Counted from the stretch's first letter, positions 9,393 through 18,322 are shown. The stretch: 35,881 nucleotides of DNA from Planctomycetota bacterium (GCA_023432465.1 JAEYUO010000121.1:1-35881); one strand, 5' to 3'. The notes: generated by a model not told the origin, from the letters alone. Numbers and translations: made by a program.

Positions 9393-11027
9393 TCACGGCT
9401 TCGCCGCCGGCGCAGCCGCCCCCGCGAACTCCGCGAACGGAAGCGCGGAAAGCTCCACCTCCGGGTTCCGCTTCTGGAAGTTGCGCAGTGCCCACTCATC
9501 GCCGATGAGCAGCACGCGCTGGTTGTCGCGGTCGGTCGCGACGATGCAGTCGCTCGGCAGATCGGGCTGCCAGTCTTCCGCCGCGCCTGCGGGCGTGGGC
9601 GGTGGCTTCATCCACCGGCACATCGTCCACGGCGCAGGCTCAAGCCGCGACTCCGCGTTGTACTCCGATTGCAGGCGGTACTGCACCACCTCAAACTGCA
9701 GCGGCCCGACCGCCGCGAGCAGCGGCACCTTCGCACGCGCGGAGCCGAGGTCCAGAAGCTGCACGACGCCCTCAAGCAGCAACTGCTCCAGCCCCAGCCG
9801 GAACTTCTTGAAGTTCGACGGCTGCGGATTATGCAGAAACGCAAAGCACTCCGGCGCAAACCTTGGGATCTCGTTGAACACGACTCCCCGCTCCTCCGTC
9901 AGCGTGTCGCCGATGCCAAACAGGTCATTCCCGATCAACCCCACCACATCCCCCGCAACCGCCTCCTCCACCGTCTCGCGTTCCTGCCCGAACAGCTTCG
10001 CGGCGTTCGACAGCCGCACCTTCTTCCCGCTCTGCACGTGCAGCACCGTCATCTCGCGCTCAAACACCCCCGACACGATGCGCACAAACGCAATACGGTC
10101 TCTATGCCGCGGGTCCATGTTCGCCTGGATCTTGAACACAAACCCGCTGAAGAACGGATCGCTCGGCTGCACCACCCGCTCGCCCGCGCGCCGAGCAGTG
10201 GGGGGGCAGGAGTACTTCAGGAACCCATCAAGCATCAACTGCACACCGAAGTTGTTCATCGCGCTGCCGAAGAACACCGGCGTGATCTTCTCCGCCAGCA
10301 CCGCCGCAGGGTCAAACGTCGCACCCGCCGCATCCAGCATCTCAAGCTGCTCGCGCACCTCCAGATACACATTGTCGTCGAGCTTCTCGCGCACTTTCGG
10401 GTCATCAAGCCCCATCACATCCACAGGCGCGACAAACGCCCCGCCCACGGTGCGCTCAAACAGATGCACCTTCCCCTCCAGCCGGTCAAACACGCCGCGA
10501 AAGCTCGGCCCGTTCCCCAGCGGCCAGTTCACCGGGTACGCCTGGATGTTCATCACCCGTTCAAGCTCATCAAGCAGCTCCAGCGGGTCCTTCGCCGGCC
10601 GGTCGAGCTTGTTGATGAACGTGAAGATCGGCACGCCCCGCCGCCGACACACCTCAAACAGCTTCAGCGTCTGCGGCTCGATCCCCTTCGCCGCGTCGAT
10701 CACCATCACCGCGGCATCCACCGCCGTCAAAACGCGATACGTGTCCTCCGAGAAGTCCTTGTGCCCCGGCGTGTCCAGCAGGTTCACCCGGCAGCCGCCG
10801 TAATCAAACTGCAGCACCGTCGAGCTGATCGAAATCCCGCGTTGCCGCTCCAACTCCATCCAGTCCGATGTCGTCGCCCGCTGGTTCTTCCTCGCGGTCA
10901 CCGACCCCGCCAGCCCAAGCGCGCCGCCATACAGCAGCAGCTTCTCGGTCAGCGTGGTCTTGCCGGCATCCGGGTGAGAGATAATCGCGAACGTACGGCG
11001 AGGGAGATTGCGGGCTTCGGTAGGCAT
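9393..11027 (-). CDS. prfC: Peptide chain release factor 3 (RF3)
   Basis: 544 residues, close to the usual ~530. RF3 is the translational GTPase that removes RF1/RF2 from the ribosome after peptide release. Seen: G1 SHPDAGKTT at 17-25; the switch I end RGISISS, with the bacterial RF3-typical preceding NQRATTSDWMELERQ; G3 DTPGHKDF; G4 NKLDR; and RF3-type central sequence (AYPVNWPLGNGPSFRGVFDR, YTVGG-like RTVGGAFV, PVFFGSAMNNFGV). The C-terminal part matches domain III (LQFEVVQYRLQSEYN, then DNQRVLLIGDEWALRNFQKRNPEV). The last residues are an Ala/Pro tail. The start ATG has no clear Shine-Dalgarno. The gene is complete and looks functional. Confidence 0.97.
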   Translation of the reverse strand: MPTEARNLPRRTFAIISHPDAGKTTLTEKLLLYGGALGLAGSVTARKNQRATTSDWMELERQRGISISSTVLQFDYGGCRVNLLDTPGHKDFSEDTYRVLTAVDAAVMVIDAAKGIEPQTLKLFEVCRRRGVPIFTFINKLDRPAKDPLELLDELERVMNIQAYPVNWPLGNGPSFRGVFDRLEGKVHLFERTVGGAFVAPVDVMGLDDPKVREKLDDNVYLEVREQLEMLDAAGATFDPAAVLAEKITPVFFGSAMNNFGVQLMLDGFLKYSCPPTARRAGERVVQPSDPFFSGFVFKIQANMDPRHRDRIAFVRIVSGVFEREMTVLHVQSGKKVRLSNAAKLFGQERETVEEAVAGDVVGLIGNDLFGIGDTLTEERGVVFNEIPRFAPECFAFLHNPQPSNFKKFRLGLEQLLLEGVVQLLDLGSARAKVPLLAAVGPLQFEVVQYRLQSEYNAESRLEPAPWTMCRWMKPPPTPAGAAEDWQPDLPSDCIVATDRDNQRVLLIGDEWALRNFQKRNPEVELSALPFAEFAGAAAPAAKP

Positions 11028-11272
11028 GGGCAGGCGATCATTCGCACGTCGCGGAGCCGGGGCGATGGAACTCCCCCAATCCTGCCCGATAAGCCAAAGC
11101 CGCCATCCCTCCCGACCCGTTCAGAGAGACCCCGCCTCCGCCCGCTCCCAACTTCGCTCTCTGCGCCGTGTGCCTCCGTGCCGATGGCACCCCGTCTCTC
11201 CCGCATCCCCGCGCCCGATATCCGCCCCGGCATCGCTGCGCTTGCCCAATTCCCGCGCTCCCGCCACTCATC

Positions 11273-12532
11273 ATGATCCTCTGCGGCATCAACGACGTTC
11301 AACCCGGCGCCGTCCTCGGTGCCCTCGTGACCGATCCGCAGATCCCCGACCACGCTCTTCTCCGCCCCGGTGTCGATCTCGACGCCTCAATCCTCGCCAG
11401 CCTCCGCAAACGCGGCGTCACCCAGCTCTGGCTCGAGGACGACTTCACCAGCGACCTCGATTCCGCCGTCGCGCCCCAGCTCAACGCTGCCCGCATGGAG
11501 ACCTTCGCCAGTCTGCGCGACGGCCTCGCCGCCTGCTCCCGCGGCACCCTCGCCGTCACCTCCATCAAGGACTGCCGCCGCGCGGTCATGGGCATGGTTA
11601 CGGAGGCCATCTCCTCCGCCCGATACGCCTCCATGACCGATGCCGTGTTCAGCGCAGCCGGACAGGCAAGCCACGGCTCCAATGTCGCCTACCTCTCCTT
11701 GCTCACAGGCCTCCACATCGAGAACTACATCATCTCCGAGCAGTCTCGCCTCGATCGCGAGCAGGCCCGCGACATGTCCATTCTCGGCCTCGCCGGCCTT
11801 CTCCACGACCTCGGCAAAACCCGCCTCCCGCCCGCCGCGGCCACGCATCACGAGATTCACAATCAATCCAGCGCATCCACCCCGCCGCGATACCTCGACC
11901 ACACCACCCTCGGCAAATCCATACTCGAGGACGGCCGCGCCCCCGCACGCGTCGCCTACACCGTCCTCAACCACCACCAGCGCTTCGACGGCTCCGGCTG
12001 GCCCGATCTCGGGCCCATCACCGGCGGCCGCATCAACGGCCCCCTCGCCGGCCGCGCGATCCACATCTTCGCCCGTGTCGTCGCCGCCGCAAATGTCCTC
12101 GATAACCTCCGCACCGATGCCCAGGGTGCTCACCTGCCCCCCGTCGCCGCCCTCGCCGCCTTCGCTTCCTCCAAGTACGACGGATGGTTCGATCCGATCG
12201 TCCGCCGCGCTTTGCTGCTCCGAATCCCTCCCTTCGCCATCGGCACCGATGTCCGCCTCAGCGATGGCCGCCGCGCGGTCGTCCAGGCGCCCACGCTCTC
12301 CTCCCCGTGCAGGCCCGTTGTGCGCATCATCGATCCCAGATCCACCAGCGCCCAGATCGTTGATCTGCACATCACGCCCTCTGTTCAGATCACCCATGCC
12401 CTGGGCGTCGAAGTGGCTCACTACTCCTACGAACCTCCGGCAGCCCTCCCCCTGCCCACCGCCCAAGCCGAATCCGCCGACCCCCTCGCCGCGAGTTCGT
12501 CTCCCCCCGCCGCCCGCGGCCTCGCCGCATAG
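11273..12532 (+). CDS. HD-GYP domain protein, probable cyclic-di-GMP phosphodiesterase-like regulator
   Basis: 419 residues from the ATG at 11273; the frame is open further upstream but that part is low-complexity and lies in the divergent gap with prfC. HD-GYP proteins hydrolyse or sense cyclic di-GMP. Motifs: SHGSNVAYLSLLTG with H134; LLHDLGK with H178-D179 and K182; HTTLGKSIL; NHHQRFDGSGWP with H234-H235; then RVVAAANVLDNL. Two departures: the GYP signature is GWP, and the usual metal-binding Asp of VADxxDAL is Asn (AANVLDNL). The C-terminal region (IGTDVRLSDGRRAVVQAP ... CRPVVRIID) is a small beta domain also present in the protein at 33545. Without that Asp, catalysis could be reduced, so a sensor role is possible. 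Confidence 0.85.
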   Translation: MILCGINDVQPGAVLGALVTDPQIPDHALLRPGVDLDASILASLRKRGVTQLWLEDDFTSDLDSAVAPQLNAARMETFASLRDGLAACSRGTLAVTSIKDCRRAVMGMVTEAISSARYASMTDAVFSAAGQASHGSNVAYLSLLTGLHIENYIISEQSRLDREQARDMSILGLAGLLHDLGKTRLPPAAATHHEIHNQSSASTPPRYLDHTTLGKSILEDGRAPARVAYTVLNHHQRFDGSGWPDLGPITGGRINGPLAGRAIHIFARVVAAANVLDNLRTDAQGAHLPPVAALAAFASSKYDGWFDPIVRRALLLRIPPFAIGTDVRLSDGRRAVVQAPTLSSPCRPVVRIIDPRSTSAQIVDLHITPSVQITHALGVEVAHYSYEPPAALPLPTAQAESADPLAASSSPPAARGLAA

Positions 12533-12650
12533 CGGCTCTCGCCGCAGGACCCGCCAGACTCATCCACGAACATCTTGAAACCGCCGGGAAGGCGTGCCGC
12601 TATACCACCGTGACCAAGGGTGGGGCGTGCGAACAGCCCGGAGACACGCC

Positions 12651-13619
12651 ATGCCAGTCCGTCCCCCGACTCGCGCGTTCACACTCGTCGACCTCCTCGC
12701 CATCCTGATGCTCACGACGCTGACCGGGGTCCTCGCCGCGGCCATCGCCGGCCCCGTTCCCCCGGCCAGCCCCGCCCCTCAGGCCGAGCCCGCCCCCGAA
12801 TCCGCGGAGGCCATCGCCGCCAGACGGCTGAAACTCCGTACCAAGGACGCTATGCACGCACGCGCGATCACCCAGACGCTCTTCATCTGGGCCGCAGGCG
12901 AAGGTGCCGGCTTCCCGCTCCCGTCAAAGCTCGATGCGGCCGATGCCACCTCCGCCCTCAACGGACGGGCCAAGGACACCACCGCCAACATCTTCTCCCT
13001 TCTGGTGTACATGGGCATGGTCTCAACCGAGGTGTGCATCAGCCCGCTGGAAGTCAATCCCAACATCAAGGAAGACCAGCGATACGAGTTCACCGCGCCC
13101 AAAGCCGCGATGAAGCCCGCCGAAGCCCTCTGGGACCCAGGCTTCAAAGCCGACTTTACCAAGGGCCAGACCGGCAACGTCTCCTACGCCCACCTCCAGC
13201 CCTCCGATGGACGCCTCCCCCGCTGGACCGACACCTACAACCCTCTCGAGCCGGTCATCTCGAACCGGGCCCCGCAGATTGAACGCATCGAACGCACCGG
13301 CGATGATGATCGCGGCTGGGTCTACACGCTCATCGGCGAAGCCGCCGACTCGCTCACCTACAAGCTCCACGACCCCGCGGACTCCTGGTCGGGCAACGTC
13401 GCCTACGGCGATGGCCACGTCGACTTCATCTCGCGACTCGCCCCCGAGGGCAAGGTCGAAGACAAGAAGTGGCTCCCCTACACGACCTGGGAAAACACAA
13501 AGTTCCTCGACTGCTACTTCGTCGATGAGGAAGACGACAAGTCCGGCTCCAACGCCTTCCTGGGCATCTTCGTCTCCGCGGGCAAGTCCCCGAAGGACTT
13601 CCGCGGCATCTGGGACTGA
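12651..13619 (+). CDS. Prepilin-like (type IV pilin / pseudopilin N-terminus) exported protein
   Basis: 322 residues. The start ATG at 12651 has GGAG 7 nt upstream. The N-terminus MPVRPPTRAFTLVDLLAILMLTTLTGVLAAAIAG is a class III signal: a basic leader, cleavage expected before Phe, Asp in place of the usual +5 Glu, then a long hydrophobic helix. The body is soluble, with a segment near the end (NVAYGDGHVDFI) that matches the C-terminal GDGHV motif of planctomycete prepilin-like proteins. These proteins are very common in planctomycetes and resemble type II secretion or pilus pseudopilins; what most of them do is not known. No assembly genes are adjacent, so the machinery would be encoded elsewhere. 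Confidence 0.75.
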   Translation: MPVRPPTRAFTLVDLLAILMLTTLTGVLAAAIAGPVPPASPAPQAEPAPESAEAIAARRLKLRTKDAMHARAITQTLFIWAAGEGAGFPLPSKLDAADATSALNGRAKDTTANIFSLLVYMGMVSTEVCISPLEVNPNIKEDQRYEFTAPKAAMKPAEALWDPGFKADFTKGQTGNVSYAHLQPSDGRLPRWTDTYNPLEPVISNRAPQIERIERTGDDDRGWVYTLIGEAADSLTYKLHDPADSWSGNVAYGDGHVDFISRLAPEGKVEDKKWLPYTTWENTKFLDCYFVDEEDDKSGSNAFLGIFVSAGKSPKDFRGIWD

Positions 13620-13681
13620 ATCTCAGGCACGCCCAATCCTCGGCACCCGCCGCCGCCGCAGGCTCCCTCCGGCCGCGTCCG

Positions 13682-14173
13682 TCAGCTCCGCGGCCGCTCC
13701 CCGCAGTCCCCCGGCGCATCCATGATCCGCCGCATATGCGCCTCGAACTCATCGTGCAGGATCTTCATCGACGGCTTCGCCCACATCCGCTGAAAGCTCT
13801 TCTCGCACTTGATGACCCGCATCCGCCGCTCCCAGCTCTCAAAGTAGTCATCGTTCAGTTGCCCCATTTTGTGGCTGAACCACGCAATCTCGAACACCGA
13901 GAGCTGCATCAGGTTCAGAAAGAAGTGCTGCACCTCCTTCGGCGTCGTCAGGTCATCCATGTCGTGCTGGTGCACATCCGCAAGCTCCGGCCTCTCCACG
14001 CGCATCCGCCGAAGCTGCATCTGCAGCTCCACCAGCTTCGAGAAGTTCGTCACCTGCTGCGTCCGGTGCCAGTTCCGCAGTTGCACCGCCGCATAGATCA
14101 CCGACCCCACCAGGGCGATCGATGAAACAAACTGCAGTACCGTCCGAACGATGTCCAGCGTGTGCGCATCCAT
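13682..14173 (-). CDS. Small single-helix membrane protein, function unknown
   Basis: 163 residues from the ATG at 14173; the open frame extends 41 codons upstream but without a plausible coding start. One N-terminal membrane helix (about residues 11-32, TVLQFVSSIALVGSVIYAAVQL) is followed by a largely helical, charged cytoplasmic region (LRNWHRTQQVTNFSKLVELQMQL, then SVFEIAWFSHKMGQLNDDYFESW). I do not recognise a named family; it is in the style of small one-helix proteins with a predicted cytoplasmic coiled segment. It is divergent from the winged-helix regulator at 14289 and shares the 115-bp gap with it, and it converges on the prepilin-like gene. Confidence 0.65.
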   Translation of the reverse strand: MDAHTLDIVRTVLQFVSSIALVGSVIYAAVQLRNWHRTQQVTNFSKLVELQMQLRRMRVERPELADVHQHDMDDLTTPKEVQHFFLNLMQLSVFEIAWFSHKMGQLNDDYFESWERRMRVIKCEKSFQRMWAKPSMKILHDEFEAHMRRIMDAPGDCGERPRS

Positions 14174-14251
14174 GCCGCCATCGTTGGCCGGCGAAGCCGC
14201 AGAGGTCCCGACCTCCCGATCGGGTGCCGTACGAAGGCGCGAAGGCCGTGG

Positions 14252-14280
14252 GTTGCCAGAGCAACGGGGGTGATGTACGA
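14252..14280 (+). promoter_or_regulatory. Sigma-70-type promoter of the winged-helix/protease operon
   Basis: TTGCCA (14252-14257) and TACGAT (14275-14280) are separated by 17 bp. The expected transcription start, about 14287, is two bases before the GTG start at 14289, so the mRNA would be practically leaderless, which fits the absence of a Shine-Dalgarno. Confidence 0.45.
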
Positions 14281-14288
14281 TTGAAACC

Positions 14289-14939
14289 GTGATCAAAAAT
14301 ACAAACGTAAAGCAGAGTCATCCTCCAGCAGGCTCCATCACGAACCCCGCCCAGGTCCGGGCGCTCGCCTCGCCGACGCGGCAGGACATCGTCGATGCGC
14401 TCGAATCGGCCGGACCCTGCTCGATCGCCGCCCTCGCCTTGCTGCTCAATCGCCCCGCCGACTCCCTCTACTTCCACATCCGCCGCCTCCTCAAAGTCGG
14501 CCTGGTGATCGAGTCCGATCGCCGCAAGGACGGACGCCACGTCTTCGCCATGTACGATGTGTGCGGGCGTCCCTTGAGACTCAGCTACGACCCGCCCGTG
14601 CGGCGGGCCGACATCGCCCGAGTCGTCGGCGCTGCGCTGCGGCTGGGTATCCGCGATTTCAACCGGGCGTTGAGCGACTCCGGTCGATCGCGCCCGACAT
14701 CCGGCCCCGCGCGAGAGCTCTGGGGCGGCCGCGCCAAGGGATGGGTCACGCCCGACCAGCTCGCGCGCATCAACGCACTGATCGGCGAGTTGCTGGCGCT
14801 CACTCGCGGCGGCTCCCCCGATGCTCCAAACGCTACCCCCATCAGCCTCAGCTTTGTCCTCGCGCCCGCGCCTGCGCCACGGGCCGCAAAGGCCGGTAAG
14901 CCAAAGCGCCCATCCCGACAGATCAGGAGCACCCGATGA
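14289..14939 (+). CDS. ArsR-like winged-helix transcriptional regulator
   Basis: 216 residues, GTG start. Residues about 22-80 form a winged helix-turn-helix (ALASPTRQDIVDALESAGP, SIAALALLLNRPADSLYFHIRRLLKVGLV, then a basic wing SDRRKDGRHVFAMYD). A helical segment ending GGRAKGWVTPDQLARINALIGELLAL follows; this ending is common in a planctomycete regulator family. The C-terminus is Ala/Pro/Lys-rich and probably disordered. No metal-binding cysteine motif of classical ArsR is present, so the inducer is unknown. The stop codon overlaps the start of the retropepsin-like lipoprotein (ATGA at 14936-14939), so the two are translationally coupled and probably belong to one response. Confidence 0.8.
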   Translation: MIKNTNVKQSHPPAGSITNPAQVRALASPTRQDIVDALESAGPCSIAALALLLNRPADSLYFHIRRLLKVGLVIESDRRKDGRHVFAMYDVCGRPLRLSYDPPVRRADIARVVGAALRLGIRDFNRALSDSGRSRPTSGPARELWGGRAKGWVTPDQLARINALIGELLALTRGGSPDAPNATPISLSFVLAPAPAPRAAKAGKPKRPSRQIRSTR

Positions 14940-15943
14940 CGCACACGATGAAGGCGTTCCGAACCCGCACTCTGCGCACCACCATGTTCTGCGCGCTGGC
15001 CGCGCTCGCCGCCTGCGCAAGCAGCACAGTATCGGTACAGGATGATGCCGACCGCCCCGCCGTCCAGCCCGATCTCACCACCATGTCGGCGATCTTCGAC
15101 TCTGCGATCCCCGCAGATATCGAGGTCAAACGCACCTCGACCGGGCACCTGCTCGTCAAGCCCACCGTGAACGGGAGGCAGCCCGGGTGGTTCATCTTCG
15201 ATACCGGCGCGGGGATCTGCTGCGTCTCCACTCCGCACATCGCGGAACTCAACCTTCGCGATGCGGGCTCGATCGGCGCGGTCGGTGTTGGCGGCTCGGG
15301 AGGCAAGAAGCTGTACCGCGCCGACTCCGTCGCGCTCGGCCCGCTCACGCTCGCCGATCACCCGATCATGGCGGTGGATTTCAGCTTCCTCAAGCAGCAC
15401 CTCGGCGAGGAGATCTATGGCGTCATCGGCTACGGGGTGCTCTCGCACGCCATCGTCGAGCTCGACATCGAGATGCCGCGGATCGCCATCCATGCGCCGG
15501 ACACCTACGTCCTCCGCCAGGCCGACTGGCAGTCGCTCGAGCTTGATGACCGCATCCCCGCCGTCCGCTGCACGTTCGAGGGACGCGAAGGGCTCTTCCG
15601 ACTCGACTCCGGCGCCGATGGTCATGTCACTTTCCACCAGCCCGCCGTCGAGCAGTGGTCGCTGCTTGAGGGCCGCCGCGTGACCAACATGAAGATGGGC
15701 GGCGTCGGCGGGTTCGTCGCCGCCAAGAAGGGCGAGATCGAATGGATCGAGATCGGCGGCCGGCGATACGAGAACATCCCCGCCCTGTTTGCCACCGAGG
15801 CCCGTGGTGCGTTCGCCGATTCGCGCAAGCAGGGCAACATCGGGGCCGAGCTGCTCCGCAAGTTCATCCTCGTGTTCGACTACCCCGAGAACCGCATCGC
15901 GTTCATCCCCCGCGACCCAGCCGCCGCGGCACGAAAACCCTGA
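14936..15943 (+). CDS. Retropepsin-like aspartyl protease, predicted lipoprotein
   Basis: 335 residues with AGGAG 6 nt before the ATG. The N-terminus is a lipoprotein signal: basic region, hydrophobic ALAALAA and a lipobox Cys at 27, so the protein should be anchored in an envelope membrane. Two aspartyl-protease signatures are visible: FIFDTGAG with D89 and RLDSGADG with D224, the two lobes of a pepsin/retropepsin-like fold in one chain. Segments after each (VGVGGSGGKK and MGGVGGFVAAKKGE; YGVIGYGVLSHAIVELDIE and GNIGAELLRKFILVFDYPENRIAF) repeat the same pattern, consistent with an internal duplication. It is coupled to an upstream winged-helix regulator. The substrate is unknown; proteolytic activity is inferred from the intact DTG/DSG pair. 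Confidence 0.82.
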   Translation: MTHTMKAFRTRTLRTTMFCALAALAACASSTVSVQDDADRPAVQPDLTTMSAIFDSAIPADIEVKRTSTGHLLVKPTVNGRQPGWFIFDTGAGICCVSTPHIAELNLRDAGSIGAVGVGGSGGKKLYRADSVALGPLTLADHPIMAVDFSFLKQHLGEEIYGVIGYGVLSHAIVELDIEMPRIAIHAPDTYVLRQADWQSLELDDRIPAVRCTFEGREGLFRLDSGADGHVTFHQPAVEQWSLLEGRRVTNMKMGGVGGFVAAKKGEIEWIEIGGRRYENIPALFATEARGAFADSRKQGNIGAELLRKFILVFDYPENRIAFIPRDPAAAARKP

Positions 15944-15996
15944 CCATTCAACGAGTTTGGAGAAAGTCGCCCGGGCCTGCAACCGATCCATACCCC

Positions 15997-16031
15997 GGCT
16001 CGTATACTACGGCACACATAGTATGCGAGCC
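15997..16031. promoter_or_regulatory. Near-perfect 13-bp inverted repeat, candidate PadR operator/promoter
   Basis: Arms GGCTCGTATACTA (15997-16009) and TAGTATGCGAGCC (16019-16031) match as an inverted repeat at 12 of 13 positions around a 9-bp spacer (CGGCACACA). It lies 33 bp upstream of the padR-like start and contains a TATACT hexamer (16003-16008) that could be a -10. PadR-type regulators usually bind palindromes in their own promoters, so autoregulation is the simplest reading. A terminator role is unlikely because no T-run follows. Confidence 0.6.
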
Positions 16032-16064
16032 CCACCTTCACCCCGGCTCGCCGGAGATTCCCCC

Positions 16065-16424
16065 ATGCGTATCGAACGCGAGCTCATGCGCGGCGCCGGA
16101 CCCATCGCCGTCCTCAAACTCCTCCAACGCGGCGAGAAATACGGCTACGAACTCGTCGAGGCCCTTTCCGCCAAGAGCGGCGGCGTCCTCGCCATGGGCC
16201 AGTCCACGCTCTACCCCATGCTCTACAACCTCGAATCCAAGGGCCTCATCGATGCCGTCTGGCGCGAGGCCGATTCCGGCCGCGACCGCAAGTACTACCG
16301 CCTCACCGAGAAGGGCCGCAAGCGGCTCGCCGAAGACACCAAGCAGTGGCAGGCCCTCGCCGATGCCATGACCGGCATGGGCATCCTCGAGCCCACACGC
16401 CTCTCCGCAGGAGGTGCCGCATGA
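16065..16424 (+). CDS. PadR-family transcriptional regulator
   Basis: 119 residues, typical of the short PadR class. The ATG at 16065 has GGAG 8 nt upstream; the frame continues upstream but relatives begin at MRIERELMRG. The winged helix is seen in KLLQRGEKYGYELVEAL, GQSTLYPMLYNLESKGLI and the wing DSGRDRKYYRLTEKGRKRL, all standard PadR landmarks, ending in the start of a dimerisation helix. Its stop overlaps the next start (ATGA at 16421-16424). In known PadR-HAAS/permease-prefix pairs the regulator represses the operon and the membrane partner senses or signals. The palindrome at 15997-16031 is its likely target. Ligand unknown. Confidence 0.92.
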   Translation: MRIERELMRGAGPIAVLKLLQRGEKYGYELVEALSAKSGGVLAMGQSTLYPMLYNLESKGLIDAVWREADSGRDRKYYRLTEKGRKRLAEDTKQWQALADAMTGMGILEPTRLSAGGAA

Positions 16425-18322
16425 GCACCTCCGCCGCGACCTCCCCAGCCGACTCCCCGCGCCCGCGCGCGGCGACCTCCCCCGCCGCAGTTGTCCACGG
16501 CTCCGGGCTCCCCTCCGCGCTCGGCGCACTCGTCCTCGCCGTCACCGGCAACTGCCGACTGTGGAACTCCGAGCGCACCGAGGTCGCCCGTGAGCTCTGT
16601 GCTCACTTCCGTGATGGTCTCGATGCCGGCGCAACCCCCGGCGAACTCTCCGCATCCTTCGGCGATCCGCGCCACGCCGCGAAGCTCATCACCATCACCA
16701 GGCGGAAGCTCCGCCCCCTCTGGTGGCGCACCTCCCGCGCCTCGCTCCGCGCCCTCGGCGCGTTCCTCCTGCTCTGCATCGTGCTCTACGCCATCCTCGC
16801 CGCGCGCTACATGCTCTTCTCACCTTCCATCAAGCGCAACATCATGAACGAGCTGAACGCGCCCGTGCTCCAGACCCCCCTCGCCGATCGTGCCTGGCCC
16901 CTGTATGTCGAAGCCAAGATCCAGTTCGGCGAGCTCCCCGAGGACATGCTCAGCGGTTCCCGCGATCCTCGCCGTCCCGGAGATGACGGCTGGGACGAAA
17001 TGGTCGTCTGGCTCGATGCGCACAAGCCCGCCATACACACCGTCCGCCGCGCTGCCGCCCTCCCCGTCCTCGGCTATGTCTACCGCCCGACCCTCGATCC
17101 CGATCTCGTCCGCGCACTCGAGATCACCATCCCCGGCTACAAGCACGACCTCTCCGCCGCCCACGTGTCCGACAACCCCCTCATCGTCGGCCTCCTCCTC
17201 CCTCACCTGGGCGAGATGCGCCGCTTCGCCCGCCACCTCCAGGCCGATGCCCACCTCGCCGCCTCGCGCAACGATGCCGAGACCTTCGTCGCCGACATCC
17301 ACGCGATGCTCGGCATCTCCTCGCAACTGCTGCAGGAGCCGACCCTCATCAGCACCCTCGTCGGCATCGCCGTCACCGATCTCGCCGTCAGCATCACCGC
17401 GATCGAAGCCGCACGCCCCGACTTCCTCTCCCGCGAGCAGCTCCGCGACCTCGCCCACACCATCTCCGCCCACGCCGGCGGACACGTCCGCATCGACGCC
17501 TCCTTCGAGCTCTACACAATCGAGGACATCCTCCAGCGCTTCTTCTCCGACAACGGCAAGGGCGACGGCCACTTCGTCGGCGGTCCGACAATCGACGAGA
17601 TGTACGACGACTTCGGCGTCGCCCGCCCCCGCGCCATGCCCATCATGAAGGCCGTGCGGCCCGTGCAGAGCGTCCTCATCTCCTCCCGTGCGGAGATCAC
17701 CGAACTGGCTCATCGCTTCGTCGCCGCCGCGGCGGTCGATGACAGCCTCCCACCCTGGCGACACGACGAACGCTCCAGCGACACCCACTACGCCGCGCTC
17801 ATGAACTCCGGCATCTACTCCGCCGTCCCCTTCCTCGAGTCCTTGCACGCAGGCTGGGAGAAAGGGCCGATCAAGCCCGCCTGCGCCGCCCGAGACACCA
17901 TGGAAACCCGCCGCGATGTCGCCCTCATCGTCCTCGCGCTCGAGTCCTTCCGCCGCGCCCAGGGCCAATGGCCCGACTCCCTCGCGCAGCTCGTGCCCGC
18001 CTACCTCCCCAGCATCCCGCTCGATCCCTTCACCGGCAAGCCCCTGCGCTACCGCCCGTCCGCTTCGGCAAGCGAGCGTCCCCTGCTCTACTCCGTCGGT
18101 GTCGATGGCGTTGACGATGGCGGTGCGATCCCTTCGAACAAGACGTCCCGCAGCGCAGTCCGCGACTTCCGCTGGCTCGGTCAGGAGTCCGCCTCGCACC
18201 CGCTCAATGGCGCCAGCCAGCGCGAGTTCGCACACTCCCGCGGCGACTGGATCCTCTGGCCCGAACTCCCGCCCATCCCCGAGTCCACCATCGCGCCGCC
18301 TCCGCCCACAACCGAGCAGTGA
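16421..18322 (+). CDS. Membrane protein with N-terminal HAAS/permease-prefix-like domain, PadR partner
   Basis: 633 residues; AGGAGG lies 6 nt before the ATG. Residues about 45-90 (SERTEVARELCAHFRDGLDAGATPGEL...FGDPRHAAKLI) match the HAAS/DUF1700-like helical domain that typically accompanies PadR regulators. One membrane helix follows (about 108-131, ALGAFLLLCIVLYAILAARYMLF), then ~500 residues expected outside. Near the end, SLAQLVPAYLPSIPLDPFTGKPLRYR is a segment repeatedly seen in planctomycete proteins of unknown function. No transporter or enzyme motif is recognised in the large external part. Tight coupling to padR suggests a sensor or effector in an envelope response; the direction of signalling is not evident. 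Confidence 0.8.
   Translation: MSTSAATSPADSPRPRAATSPAAVVHGSGLPSALGALVLAVTGNCRLWNSERTEVARELCAHFRDGLDAGATPGELSASFGDPRHAAKLITITRRKLRPLWWRTSRASLRALGAFLLLCIVLYAILAARYMLFSPSIKRNIMNELNAPVLQTPLADRAWPLYVEAKIQFGELPEDMLSGSRDPRRPGDDGWDEMVVWLDAHKPAIHTVRRAAALPVLGYVYRPTLDPDLVRALEITIPGYKHDLSAAHVSDNPLIVGLLLPHLGEMRRFARHLQADAHLAASRNDAETFVADIHAMLGISSQLLQEPTLISTLVGIAVTDLAVSITAIEAARPDFLSREQLRDLAHTISAHAGGHVRIDASFELYTIEDILQRFFSDNGKGDGHFVGGPTIDEMYDDFGVARPRAMPIMKAVRPVQSVLISSRAEITELAHRFVAAAAVDDSLPPWRHDERSSDTHYAALMNSGIYSAVPFLESLHAGWEKGPIKPACAARDTMETRRDVALIVLALESFRRAQGQWPDSLAQLVPAYLPSIPLDPFTGKPLRYRPSASASERPLLYSVGVDGVDDGGAIPSNKTSRSAVRDFRWLGQESASHPLNGASQREFAHSRGDWILWPELPPIPESTIAPPPPTTEQ

Noticed and set aside
9306..11276. 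A 656-residue plus-strand frame opposite prfC
   Set aside because: It is antisense to RF3, and the product is His/Arg/Leu low-complexity.
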